In this document: positions 33,699 through 41,536 of the stretch, one piece after another
Layout: each line of letters begins with the position of its first letter
Numbering within the stretch: the first letter of the stretch is position 1
Assembly (NCBI GenBank): GCA_022820995.1
Contig: JAJEEM010000011.1
Location: 1 to 53,111 of the forward strand
Direction: 5' to 3'
Source: Gemmatimonadota bacterium
Lineage (GTDB): Bacteria > Gemmatimonadota > Gemmatimonadetes > Palauibacterales > Palauibacteraceae
DNA length: 53,111 nucleotides
Notes under the pieces: generated by a model
What the model was told of the DNA's origin: nothing
Database searches by the model: none
The model's input: only the letters and a program-made list of their open reading frames with translations
Position numbers and translations under genes: made by a program

Positions 33699-35110
33699 GC
33701 CGGGACTCCGGCGGCGGCGCGGGCCGGGGCCGTCGAGAGCGCGGCCACGAGGTCATCGATGTGCGGGAGTTCGTCCACGCGTTCGAGCCGGTTCAGCGCG
33801 CCGTCGATCCGCGCGTCGTCCATCACGAGGCTCGCGCAGTCCCGGAACTTGTCGTGCAGCTCCTCCCGGGTGAGCGGCCGCTCCGGTCCGCCGGGATAGG
33901 TGTCCGCCTCGGTGTGGATCTCGGTCCCGTCGCGCAGCCGCACGTCGATCGCGCTCCGCATGCGGTCGTAGCCGCGGGCGTCGATCTCCTCGTCGAACTT
34001 CACCGTGACCCGCCGCATCATGTCCGCCGCCTCCTCGGAGAGGACGAAGTCGTCGTGGAACTCGCGGATCCCGGCCCGGCGCCGCAGGACGATGCTGGAG
34101 AGGACGAAGGGGATGCAGAACTTCGCCTCGAGTTCGTTGCGGGGCACGGGGTACCGGAGCGGGTTGAGGATGTTGTGCCCGGCGCGGAAGGTGATTTCGG
34201 CGACGTCGTCGGGCGCGAGGTCGTGCTGGGTGACGAGTTCGAGCATGGCGGCCATGCTGGGGTGGCCGAGGCTCCCCGAGGGGAAGGGCTTTACGGAGAC
34301 GCCGGGGTCGAGCAGCGTGTACGGGGAGCCGAGGGCGCCGACCAGCCGCTCGGGCTCGAAGCCGCCGCCGAAGACGCGGAAGAAGCCCCACGGCGCCTCG
34401 AGCGCGTCGTGCCCGGCCGTGAAGCCGCGGGCGGCGAGGTCGACCGCCAGGATGCCGTTCTCCGCGGCCCGGCCGGCGTGGAGCGGCTTCGTCATCGTGC
34501 CGAACCCGAGCCGGATCCCCGACGACAGGCTGGCGGCGATCCCGAGCGCCATCGCGAGGTCGTCCGCCCCCAGGCCGGCCAGTTTCGCCGCGGTGGCGCA
34601 GGCGCCGAGCGTGCCGATCGTGGCGGTCGAGTGGAACCCCTCCATGTAGTGCCGCGGGTCGATCGCCTCGGCGATCTTGCACTCCACCTCGAACCCGATG
34701 AGGAAGGCCTCCAGGAACCCGGCCCCCGTGGCCCCTTCCCTCTCCGCCGCCGCGTATCCCGCCGCGAGAGGGGCGACCGTCGGGTGCGTGAGGAGCCCGA
34801 AGATCCGGTCCGGCGCGTTCGAGAGCTGCGTGTCGTCGAAATCCATCGCGTGGCCCGCCGTGCCGTTCGCCCGGGCGGCGAGCGAGGCGGGGGCGCGCAC
34901 GTCCGGCGGGCCCAGCACCGTCGCCTGCGGGTTCCCGCCCTGCACGGCGATCTGGTCGCGGACGATGCGCGAGCAGGCGTCCGTCGAGCCGGCCAGGATC
35001 ACGCCGGTGCCGTCGGTCACGCACCGCCGCCCCTCGGCCAGCAGTCTCTCGGGGAAGTCGTCGATCGATGTCTCGAGTATGAAGTCGATGACCGCACGCG
35101 TCGCGCTCAC
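33695..35110 (-). CDS. MmgE/PrpD-family protein
   Basis: 471 residues from a GTG overlapping the TctA stop (GTGA). The MmgE/PrpD fold is recognised through VIDFILETSIDDFPERLLAEGRRCVTDGTGVILAGS, GTAGHAMDFDDTQLSN, FHSTATIGTLGACATAAKLAGL, FGTMTKPLHAGRAAENGILAVDLAARGFTA, and KPFPSGSLGHPSM. Members are 2-methylcitrate dehydratase, cis-aconitate decarboxylase and related enzymes on tri- or dicarboxylates. Which one this is cannot be told, because the catalytic His/Lys set varies. Its position directly after a TTT transporter strongly suggests the transported compound is its substrate or that of a close step. Confidence 0.92.
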   Translation of the reverse strand: MSATRAVIDFILETSIDDFPERLLAEGRRCVTDGTGVILAGSTDACSRIVRDQIAVQGGNPQATVLGPPDVRAPASLAARANGTAGHAMDFDDTQLSNAPDRIFGLLTHPTVAPLAAGYAAAEREGATGAGFLEAFLIGFEVECKIAEAIDPRHYMEGFHSTATIGTLGACATAAKLAGLGADDLAMALGIAASLSSGIRLGFGTMTKPLHAGRAAENGILAVDLAARGFTAGHDALEAPWGFFRVFGGGFEPERLVGALGSPYTLLDPGVSVKPFPSGSLGHPSMAAMLELVTQHDLAPDDVAEITFRAGHNILNPLRYPVPRNELEAKFCIPFVLSSIVLRRRAGIREFHDDFVLSEEAADMMRRVTVKFDEEIDARGYDRMRSAIDVRLRDGTEIHTEADTYPGGPERPLTREELHDKFRDCASLVMDDARIDGALNRLERVDELPHIDDLVAALSTAPARAAAGVPA

Positions 35111-36633
35111 TCGTGTTCCTCTCGCCGGGGTTCGTGTGTGTCGGGTTCGGGCGCTCGCCCCCTCCCGGAAATCAGGCGGCTGCGGACCGCCGGGGCCGCG
35201 AAGCTCACCGCCGCCAGCAGGAGCAGCACCAGGCTGATCGGGCTCTCCAGGAAGACCGAGTGCGAGCCCGAGGACAGGCTCAGCGCCCGCCGATAGTTCG
35301 TCTCGATCATGGGACCGAGGATGAGGCCGAGCACCGCCGGCGCCAGCGGGTAGCCGCCCCGCAGCATAGCGAAGCCGACGAGCCCGAAGAAGAGGGCCGC
35401 CCACGCGTCTGCCGCGTTGCCTCGGAGGGAGAAGGTGCCCACGAGCGAGATCGCGACGACGAGCGGCATCAGGATCGACGGCCGCAGCCGCACCACCCGC
35501 GTCCAGAGGGGGATCCCGAGGCGCCCCACGGCCAGCATGAGAAGCACCGCCACCACGAATCCCGCATAAAGCGCGTAGACGAGTTCGGAGCGCTCGGTCA
35601 TGAGCAGCGGGCCGGGCGCCACGCCCTGCACGGTGAGGCCTCCGAGGAGGACCGCGGCGCTGGCCGAACCGGGGATCCCGAGCGCGAGGAGCGGGATCAT
35701 CGCCGCCCCCACACAGGAGTTGTTCGCAGCCTCCGGCGCCGCGATTCCCGCCGGCAGGCCCGTCCCGAACCGCTCCGGCGTCTTCGAGACCCGGCGCTCC
35801 TCGTTCCACGCCACGATGGAGGCGATCGTCGCCCCCGCCCCGGGGATGGCTCCGATCAGGCCCCCGATGGCGGATCCCCGCAGAATCGTGCGCCACAGTC
35901 CGAACAACTCGCGGGCCTTCGGGAGGGCGCCCGCGATGCCGCCTCCGGGGGGCGTCGACCTGCGGCGGCCCGTCACCGCCGCCAGCGCCTCCGCGATCGC
36001 GAAGAAGCCGATCAGCATGGGGACGAGCCCGAGACCGTCCATGAGCGCGTTCGTGCCGAACGTGAGCCGCGGCGCCCCCGTGAGCACGTCGAGCCCGACG
36101 ATGAAGAAGAGGAGTCCGAGGAGCGCGCTCACGATCCCCTTGAACGGGTCCTTTCCCACGAGGTTCGCGACGATGGAGAGCCCGAACACGCCGAGCCCGA
36201 AGTACTCCGCCGGCCCGAAGGCGATCGCCGCCCGCGAGAGCGGCCCCAGCGCGACCACGAGAAGGATGGTGCCGAGGAGCCCGCCGCTCATGCTGGAGAA
36301 GAGCGAGATCCCGAGGGCGCGTCCCGCCTCGCCGCGCCGCGTCATGGCGTAGCCGTCGAAGGTCGTGGCGAGGGCGGGCGAACTCCCCGGCACGCCGATC
36401 GCGATCGCGGTGATCGAACCGCCGTACTCCGCCGCCATGTAGATCGAGACCATCATCAGGAGAGCGGGCGTCGGGTCGAGCGCGAAGGTGACGGGGAGGA
36501 CGAGCGCGAGTCCCACCGTCGAACTCAGCCCCGGCATCGCGCCCGCGAACACGCCGAGCAGGCTCCCCGCGAGGAGCGCGGCGAGGTTCCCCGGCTGGAG
36601 CGCCGTCAGCAGGCCGTCGAGGAACGCGGACAC
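35107..36633 (-). CDS. tctA: TTT transporter large permease TctA
   Basis: 508 residues from GTG 36633. It has about 11-12 hydrophobic segments. The TctA signature is clear: GSLLGVFAGAMPGLSSTVGLALVLPVTFALDPTPALLMMVSIYMAAEYGGSITAIAIGVPGSSPALATTFDGYAMTRRGEAGRALG, present twice in part as the inverted repeat (GSAIGGLIGAIPGAGATIASIVAWNEERR). The large membrane subunit works with TctB and a TctC binding protein to import carboxylates by secondary transport. It starts 10 nt after the TctB stop. The C-terminus is acidic and ends EPRREEHE. Confidence 0.95.
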   Translation of the reverse strand: MSAFLDGLLTALQPGNLAALLAGSLLGVFAGAMPGLSSTVGLALVLPVTFALDPTPALLMMVSIYMAAEYGGSITAIAIGVPGSSPALATTFDGYAMTRRGEAGRALGISLFSSMSGGLLGTILLVVALGPLSRAAIAFGPAEYFGLGVFGLSIVANLVGKDPFKGIVSALLGLLFFIVGLDVLTGAPRLTFGTNALMDGLGLVPMLIGFFAIAEALAAVTGRRRSTPPGGGIAGALPKARELFGLWRTILRGSAIGGLIGAIPGAGATIASIVAWNEERRVSKTPERFGTGLPAGIAAPEAANNSCVGAAMIPLLALGIPGSASAAVLLGGLTVQGVAPGPLLMTERSELVYALYAGFVVAVLLMLAVGRLGIPLWTRVVRLRPSILMPLVVAISLVGTFSLRGNAADAWAALFFGLVGFAMLRGGYPLAPAVLGLILGPMIETNYRRALSLSSGSHSVFLESPISLVLLLLAAVSFAAPAVRSRLISGRGRAPEPDTHEPRREEHE

Positions 36634-36643
36634 GGGCGGCGGA

Positions 36644-37141
36644 TCAGAACCCGGACGGGAGCGGCACGCCGAGCACCACCATGAACACGAGATAGATGAA
36701 GGCGGCGAAGCCGAGCGGCACGGCGATGAGCGCGAGCCGCGAGCGCTCGCCCGTCAGCCACATCAATCCGGCGACGAGGAGCGGAACCGACAAGACGGTC
36801 CCGAGCCGGGGCCAGGCGAGGAGGAAGACGGCGATCCACGCGGCTCCCAGCGCCAGGCGGGCGCCGCGGCCGGCTCCCGCGCCCGGGGCCACGTTCCCGC
36901 GGGAACGTCCCGGGTCCGATTCCGGCGGCTGGCGCGCGGCCCGGATCGCGAGCCAGGCCGCGCAGGCCATGAGCAGCACGGCGAGCAGCCGCGGGAAGAA
37001 GGCCGGACCCGGCGCCCCCTCGGCCAGCGACCCCGGGTAGGAGCGCGAGTCCAGCAGGACCCCCGCCGCCACGACGGCGAGCAGTCCGGCTTCCGCGAGC
37101 AGGCCCAGCCGCGTCGTCCCGCCCGCGGAGGCGCTACTCAT
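36644..37141 (-). CDS. tctB: TTT transporter small permease TctB
   Basis: 165 residues with four predicted membrane helices (LLAEAGLLAVVAAGVLLDS, PRLLAVLLMACAAWLAIRA, LALGAAWIAVFLLAWPRLGTVLSVPLLVAGLMWL, LIAVPLGFAAFIYLVFMVVLGVPLP). The YPGSLAEGAPGPAFFPRLLAVLL segment is the family signature. It overlaps the TctC stop by 8 nt, so the order is tctC-tctB-tctA as in most TTT operons. The palindrome core TTCCCGCGGGAA occurs within this gene at 36894-36905, where it codes for part of the linker between helices 2 and 3. Confidence 0.92.
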   Translation of the reverse strand: MSSASAGGTTRLGLLAEAGLLAVVAAGVLLDSRSYPGSLAEGAPGPAFFPRLLAVLLMACAAWLAIRAARQPPESDPGRSRGNVAPGAGAGRGARLALGAAWIAVFLLAWPRLGTVLSVPLLVAGLMWLTGERSRLALIAVPLGFAAFIYLVFMVVLGVPLPSGF

Positions 37142-38141
37142 CCAGGATTCCCAGCCGCCGCAGCATGTCCCGGCTCGTCGCCACCTCCTCGGCCATCCAG
37201 ACGCCGAACGCGTCCGCGTCCGCCATCGTCGCGTACTCCAGCGCGGCCTGCTCCATGTACTCCCGGAACCCCGGGTCCTCGATCGCCGCCGTCAGCCGCG
37301 CGCGCAGGTCCGCGCGCAGTGCCGGATCCAGCCCCGGCGGTCCCACGACCCCGCGCCAGTGGACCGGCGTCAGGTCGTACCCCTGCTCCGCGTAGCTCGG
37401 CGTCTCCGGCAGCGCCTCGACGGGAAGCGCCACACCCAGCACCCGCATCGTCCCCGCCCGCAGGTGCTCGCGCACGATGTTGTAGTTCGTGTGCGCCGCG
37501 TCCGTGTGTCCGCCGAGCGCCGCCACCACCGCGTCCGCCGACCCCTCGTACGCGATCCAGCGCACGTCCGGGTCGTCTGCCGCGGCCCTCAGCCGGGCGA
37601 AGCCGAGGAAGTGGGCCGACGCCGCCCCGAACCCCGACACCGAGACCTCGCCGGGCCGGGCGTGTGCCGCCTCGAACAGGTCGCCGAGCGTGTGGAAGGG
37701 ACTGTCGTCCCGCACCGCGACCAGGAAGGGGTCGATCTGGATGCGGAGGATCGGTGTGAAATCCCCGGGAGAGAACGGGATCCGCCCCGTCGCCATGTTC
37801 ACCGTGCCGCTCGCCGTGAAGACGCCGAGCACATGCGGGTCGCCCTCCCGTCCCTGCAGGTACTGCATGCCGGCGGCGCCCGCCCCGCCCTGACGGGTCA
37901 TGACGGTGACGCGCCGGCCATCGAAGTGCGGCGGCGCGGCCTCGGCCAGGGCCCGCGAGAGGAGGTCGGTCGGTCCGCCCGGCGTCGCCCACGAGACGAT
38001 CTCGATGGCCCGGCTCGGAAACGCCGCATCCTCCCCGGCTGGCGAACAGCCCGCAAGGGCCAGCGCGGCCAGGCCCGGCGCCACGAACCCGATCAACGTT
38101 TGACGCCCGGATGACCGGCGAGACCATCCTGTGGTATCCAT
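37134..38141 (-). CDS. tctC: TTT transporter binding protein, Bug/TctC type, lipid-anchored
   Basis: 335 residues from ATG 38141. The signal peptide ends in lipobox ALALAGC, so the protein is a lipoprotein rather than freely periplasmic; most Bug proteins are soluble. The Bug fold is recognised by FPSRAIEIVSWATPGGPTDLLSRALAE, VMTRQGGAGAAGMQYLQG, DFTPILRIQIDPFLVAVRDDSPFHTLGDLFEAA and VGPPGLDPALRADLRARLTAAI. The aspartate and glycine loop that bind a carboxylate are in WATPGGPTDLLS. The ligand is unknown. First gene of the TTT operon, 60 bp from the divergent antitoxin. Confidence 0.92.
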   Translation of the reverse strand: MDTTGWSRRSSGRQTLIGFVAPGLAALALAGCSPAGEDAAFPSRAIEIVSWATPGGPTDLLSRALAEAAPPHFDGRRVTVMTRQGGAGAAGMQYLQGREGDPHVLGVFTASGTVNMATGRIPFSPGDFTPILRIQIDPFLVAVRDDSPFHTLGDLFEAAHARPGEVSVSGFGAASAHFLGFARLRAAADDPDVRWIAYEGSADAVVAALGGHTDAAHTNYNIVREHLRAGTMRVLGVALPVEALPETPSYAEQGYDLTPVHWRGVVGPPGLDPALRADLRARLTAAIEDPGFREYMEQAALEYATMADADAFGVWMAEEVATSRDMLRRLGILDE

Positions 38142-38200
38142 GCGAGGAATGTGCGGTCTGAGTCGTGAGTCGGCCACGGCAGGGTGCGTTATGTTGTTCG

Positions 38201-38476
38201 TTGCGACCGCTCTACTCGAAGTACGAGCCGAAGGCCCGTTTCTGGGAAGTGTGGCCTCACGTCCCGGAGGGCAGAACCGTGACCACATCCAATCGGGAAG
38301 AACCTGTGGCCGAGATTCGACCGTTATCGAAGAAACCCACCACGCTCGGGGCGCGGGTCGCGGAACTGGAACGCCAGGGGGCGATCGTCCCGCCCGCGGG
38401 TCCGCCCGAGCCGTTCACGCCCGGGCCACCGCTGCCGGGCACCCTCGCCGAATTCCTGGCCGACCGCGGCAATTGA
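38201..38476 (+). CDS. Phd/prevent-host-death-type antitoxin, orphan copy
   Basis: 91 residues from a TTG start at 38201, so chosen because the protein then aligns without gaps to the antitoxin at 38546-38821. Shared core: LYSxYExKARFxEV (residues 4-17), TVTxSxRxxPVAEIRPL, LExRG/QGxxxP, and a C-terminal FLADRG. Changes in the conserved core (W at two places, PEGRTVTTSN) suggest relaxed selection. It lacks its own toxin: the next gene is a second antitoxin, and only that one abuts the PIN gene. It could still bind the shared operator and compete, or be a decaying duplicate. Confidence 0.7.
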   Translation: MRPLYSKYEPKARFWEVWPHVPEGRTVTTSNREEPVAEIRPLSKKPTTLGARVAELERQGAIVPPAGPPEPFTPGPPLPGTLAEFLADRGN

Positions 38477-38517
38477 GCGCCGAGGACGGGCCCCGGGAGG
38501 CTGGAGCGAATTGATGA

Positions 38518-38533
38518 GACTAGTCTGACTAGT
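38518..38533. promoter_or_regulatory. Candidate antitoxin operator with GACTAGT direct/inverted repeats
   Basis: GACTAGT occurs at 38518-38524 and again at 38527-38533. The first copy forms the perfect 8-bp palindrome GACTAGTC and the two are spaced 9 bp. They lie 12 bp before the antitoxin ATG, where Phd/YefM dimers bind in known systems. AT-rich sequence around it (TAGTTATG) could contain the -10. Confidence 0.55.
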
Positions 38534-38545
38534 TATGCTGGATCG

Positions 38546-38821
38546 ATGCGATTGCTTTACTCGACCTACGAAGCGAAGGCCCGTTTCTCGGAAGTGTTAC
38601 GCCACGTCCGGGCGGGAAAGACCGTGACCATATCCTATCGAGGCGACCCCGTAGCGGAGATCCGTCCGCTTCGGCGCGAGAGCACGGATCTCGAGGAACG
38701 ACTTGCGGATCTGGAGCGGCGAGGGATCCTCACGCCCCGTCCGAAGGACCCGAAGCCCATCGAGCTCGGTACGCCGGTGCCGGGCGCCCTGAAACGCTTT
38801 CTGGCCGATCGCGGAGAGTGA
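38546..38821 (+). CDS. Phd-type antitoxin of the PIN toxin
   Basis: 91 residues. Phd/YefM N-terminal DNA-binding fold, with the pattern LLYSTYEAKARFSEVLRHVRAGKTVTISYRGDPVAEIRPL. The C-terminal half (residues 45-91), DLEERLADLERRGILTPRPKDPKPIELG and PGALKRFLADRG, should wrap the toxin. Its stop overlaps the PIN toxin GTG (GTGA), so the pair is translationally coupled. Direct repeats before the ATG are likely the autoregulatory operator. The upstream orphan copy at 38201-38476 shares most of its sequence. Confidence 0.9.
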   Translation: MRLLYSTYEAKARFSEVLRHVRAGKTVTISYRGDPVAEIRPLRRESTDLEERLADLERRGILTPRPKDPKPIELGTPVPGALKRFLADRGE

Positions 38822-39201
38822 GCGCCGCCTATGTGGATACGTCCGCGATCGTCTCAGTCGCTTTCGTCGAGCCGGGCGCCGAGGAGATCGTCCGCCGATT
38901 GCGGGGGTTCCGGGATCTGATCTCATCCAACCTCCTGGAAGCGGAGTTGCGATCCGTCTGCGCCCGAGAGGGAAAGCCCTTTCCGGACGACCTGGTCTCC
39001 AGGTTCATCTGGGTTCATCCGGATCGGCCTCTGTCGCGAGAGATGCGGGCGGCACTCCGAGCCGGTTATCTGCGGAGGGCGGATCTCTGGCACGTCGCGT
39101 GCGCCCTGCGCGTAGCGCGGAGGCCTTCGGCTGTCTCGTTCATCACTCTCGACGAACGACAGGCGGAGGTTGCGGCGGCGCTGAACTTCCGACTCGAGTA
39201 G
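38818..39201 (+). CDS. PIN-domain toxin, VapC-like ribonuclease
   Basis: 127 residues. PIN fold with the acidic metal-binding set Asp7 (YVDTSAIV), Glu41/Glu43 (SSNLLEAELRS), Asp89 (RRADLWHVACAL) and Asp112 (FITLDERQ). VapC toxins are Mg-dependent endoribonucleases that usually cleave tRNA or rRNA; the target is unknown. The GTG overlaps the antitoxin stop, the usual order in a type II module. This one is paired with a Phd-type rather than a VapB antitoxin, a combination known in many phyla. Confidence 0.93.
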   Translation: MSAAYVDTSAIVSVAFVEPGAEEIVRRLRGFRDLISSNLLEAELRSVCAREGKPFPDDLVSRFIWVHPDRPLSREMRAALRAGYLRRADLWHVACALRVARRPSAVSFITLDERQAEVAAALNFRLE

Positions 39202-39264
39202 GACCGGCGGGCGCGGATTTCCCGGACTGGTGGCGGCGGGCCGGGGGCGAGTAGACTGCCGCGC

Positions 39265-40146
39265 ATGAACGAACCCGGAAGCGACACCGAAACGACGCCG
39301 GCCGCGGCCCCCATGCCGGCGGCGCGGACGGGCGCGGGCTGGCGGCGCGACGTGTGGCCGGGCATCCACTGGATCCAGGAGTTGGGCGGGCACAGGGCCG
39401 GGATCGCGCGCGCGGTGCTGGAGAGCGGCGCGGACTGGTACAGGCCCGGGAACGAACTGTACGTCCCTCAGAACGCATACCTGCTGACGGGCGAGCGAAC
39501 GCTGCTCTGGGACACGCTCTCTCCGGCCTCGGGCCACATCCTGCTCCCGGCGCTCGAGGAACTGCTCGGGGAGCGGCCGCTCGACTACCTCGCCCTCTCC
39601 CACCCCGACGTGCCGCACGCGGGCAACACGATGCAGGTCCTGCGGCGCTATCCGCAGTGCCAACTCGTGGCTCCGGCCGCCGGCGAGACGCACGCGCTCT
39701 ACCACCTGGACGACGCGATGAAGGTGGGGCCCGGGGACGAGATCGATCTCGGCGGGCTCCGGGTCCGCTTCCCGGAGGCGACCTTCCTCGACGCCGCGAT
39801 TCACACGTGGATGAGCGAGGAAGCGACCCGCACGCTCTTCACCGTCGACTGGATGGGCTTCCCGCACCAGAGCGGCGAGAGCCTGCGGCGCACGGACGAG
39901 ATCGACACGGTCGTGGACGTGGGCCGCCTCGAGGAGTTCCACAGCCGGGTCATGTTCTGGTTCCAGTACGTCCACCCCCACAAGGTCACGGCGGCGACGG
40001 ACGCCCTGGCCGTGCAATTCGCCGGGTACGGGCTCGCGCCGGCGCACGGACTCCCGATCCCCGGGGAGGACGCGGCGCCCTACTACGAGCGCATGAACGA
40101 GGTCGTGCGGCGGGTGGCGGCGGGCGGGCGCGGGGGCGTCCTGTGA
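39265..40146 (+). CDS. Flavodiiron-like MBL-fold protein, copy A
   Basis: 293 residues. The metallo-beta-lactamase fold is of the ODP (oxygen-binding diiron) kind. Several motifs match flavodiiron proteins: FTVDWMG, where the FDP has the bridging Asp, His in AAIHTW, and a C-terminal APAHGLP His. The first cluster motif is SHPDVPHAGN (H113, D115, H118). It follows the FDP order H-x-E-x-D-H but has Asp for Glu and Pro117 for the Asp ligand. There is no flavodoxin domain, so any redox partner is separate. It is followed 13 nt later by its paralog. A hydrolase or thiol/oxygen-sensing role is possible. Confidence 0.8.
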   Translation: MNEPGSDTETTPAAAPMPAARTGAGWRRDVWPGIHWIQELGGHRAGIARAVLESGADWYRPGNELYVPQNAYLLTGERTLLWDTLSPASGHILLPALEELLGERPLDYLALSHPDVPHAGNTMQVLRRYPQCQLVAPAAGETHALYHLDDAMKVGPGDEIDLGGLRVRFPEATFLDAAIHTWMSEEATRTLFTVDWMGFPHQSGESLRRTDEIDTVVDVGRLEEFHSRVMFWFQYVHPHKVTAATDALAVQFAGYGLAPAHGLPIPGEDAAPYYERMNEVVRRVAAGGRGGVL

Positions 40147-40159
40147 GCGGGAGCCACCC

Positions 40160-40930
40160 GTGCGTGCGGGCGCGCCGCGTGATCGGGCGCGTACCGTGAG
40201 CGTCATCGATCTGGGCGGCGGGGTCTCGTGGGTCCACGAGTGCTTCCCGGAGACCGACGCCCACATCCACGTCTCCGTCTATCTCGTCGAGGCTCCGGAG
40301 GGGGCGATCCTCATGGACTCCGGCTCCTTCCACCACCGGCAGCGCCTCGCGGACCGCATCCGCGACGCCACCGCCGGGCGCGGCATCGGCGCCATCGTCC
40401 TGTCCCACTCCGACTACCCCCACTCGGGCAACATCCCCGCCTTCCGCCGGGACTGGGGCGACTTCGAGATCATCGCCTCCTGCGGCGACCCCGACCTCCA
40501 GGGCCTCCCGTACGCCCGCCGCACGAAGATCGGCGACGTGACCGAGGTGCTGGGCCGGCGCTTCGTCGTCCTCGACCCCCCGCTGGCCGACCGAAATCAC
40601 ACGACGTGGGTCTACGACGAGGCCTCGCGCACCCTGTTCGTCGCCGACGGCTTCGGGACGCTCCACGCCCCGGGCGCCTGCGACATCGACTGGGGACGGA
40701 TCCCGGAGGACGGACGCGCGGAGGGCGTGCATGAGTTCCATGCACAGACGCTGCCGTGGCTGCGCTACGCGGACCCGGACCGGGTCATGGGCGCCCTGCA
40801 CGCGATGCTGGAGAAACACCCCCCGGCCTGGATCGCCCCGATCCACGGCCCCCCGATCGCCGAGGCGGACGTCCCCCGATACATGGCCGACCTGAGCGAC
40901 GCCCTCACCCGCATCGCCGAACGCAACTGA
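40160..40930 (+). CDS. Flavodiiron-like MBL-fold protein, copy B
   Basis: 256 residues from GTG 40160, preceded by GGGAG; another in-frame GTG at 40196 (residue 13) would also fit the start of the fold (SVIDLGGGVSWV). The motifs parallel copy A: SHSDYPHSGN (H83, D85, P87, H88), NHTTWVYDEASRTLFVADGFG, and the C-terminal APIHGPP. Hence it is also an ODP-type diiron candidate lacking the usual Asp ligand and the flavodoxin domain. The LFVADGFG and IHG boxes match true flavodiiron proteins better than those in copy A. Probably cotranscribed with copy A, perhaps as a heterodimer. Confidence 0.8.
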   Translation: MRAGAPRDRARTVSVIDLGGGVSWVHECFPETDAHIHVSVYLVEAPEGAILMDSGSFHHRQRLADRIRDATAGRGIGAIVLSHSDYPHSGNIPAFRRDWGDFEIIASCGDPDLQGLPYARRTKIGDVTEVLGRRFVVLDPPLADRNHTTWVYDEASRTLFVADGFGTLHAPGACDIDWGRIPEDGRAEGVHEFHAQTLPWLRYADPDRVMGALHAMLEKHPPAWIAPIHGPPIAEADVPRYMADLSDALTRIAERN

Positions 40931-40984
40931 CGTTGACGACGATCCCCGGACGACCGCGCAGATCCCGAAAGCGTGGTGGGCAGG

Positions 40985-41257
40985 TCAGGCTGGGGAGGGT
41001 GAGGACCTCGTGACGCTTCGGGCGGTTGCGGGGGAAGGCCGGGGCTCCGGCACCGGGACGCCGTTGTCGAGCATCGTCTCGATGAACAGGCGCTGAGCGT
41101 CACGCAACTCGGATCGCGCTTCGGCCTCCGTCCGCCCCTGCGCGATACACCCCTCCAATTCCAGGACGCGCGCAACGTGGAAGGCGTCGCGGCGCCGCTC
41201 ATCGCGCGCGACCTCGATGGTGTACGGCAGTGCCATGTATCTGTCGGCTTCGCTCAT
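40985..41257 (-). CDS. hicB: HicB-type antitoxin
   Basis: 90 residues from ATG 41257, which overlaps the HicA stop by 4 nt. HicB pattern: LPYTIEVARDERRRDAFHVARVLELEGCIAQGRTEAEARSELRDAQRLFIETMLDNGVPVPEP. This is the RNase-H-like fold that binds and blocks HicA. The usual C-terminal DNA-binding domain is absent or reduced to a short Arg/Ser-rich tail (TARSVTRSSPSPA), so autoregulation may be weak or different. Confidence 0.88.
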   Translation of the reverse strand: MSEADRYMALPYTIEVARDERRRDAFHVARVLELEGCIAQGRTEAEARSELRDAQRLFIETMLDNGVPVPEPRPSPATARSVTRSSPSPA

Positions 41258-41517
41258 CTCCCTGCCCCTCCCCCCGGTTGGCGCTCTAACAACCTGTCCA
41301 CTGCCCTCAGCGCGGCCTTCGCATAAGCGACGTCCAGCATCCGGTGTCTGGCGACGATTCCCATGATGTCGGGATGCCGGGGATGATGGAAGACCGTGTG
41401 CTTGCCGCCCTCCCGGCTCTCGAACCCGTGGACCGTATAGTAACCTACGACGTCGCGTCTCCGGCAGACGCCCTTCGAGCGTTCCAGCCGCGTCCGGAGC
41501 TTCCCCCGCCGAGTCAA
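41254..41517 (-). CDS. hicA: HicA-type toxin (mRNA interferase)
   Basis: 87 residues from TTG 41517, with AGGTG just upstream. HicA dsRBD-like fold: TRRGKLRTRLERSKG helix, VVGYYTVHGFESREGGKHTVFHHPRHPDIMGIV with the catalytic-type His in GGKHTVFHH, then the C-terminal helix DVAYAKAALRAVDRLLE. HicA cleaves mRNA and tmRNA. It is coupled to hicB (ATGA). It begins 19 bp after the DsbA-like gene, so it could be read from that operon. Confidence 0.85.
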   Translation of the reverse strand: MTRRGKLRTRLERSKGVCRRRDVVGYYTVHGFESREGGKHTVFHHPRHPDIMGIVARHRMLDVAYAKAALRAVDRLLERQPGGGAGR

Positions 41518-41536
41518 GATGCACCTAGACCGGTTC

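Noticed and set aside
31422..33899. Plus-strand open frame of 825 codons
   Set aside because: Antisense to the CocE hydrolase; no domain and skewed composition.
35113..36684. Plus-strand open frame of 523 codons
   Set aside because: Antisense to tctA; extreme Arg/Glu/His composition with no membrane segments.
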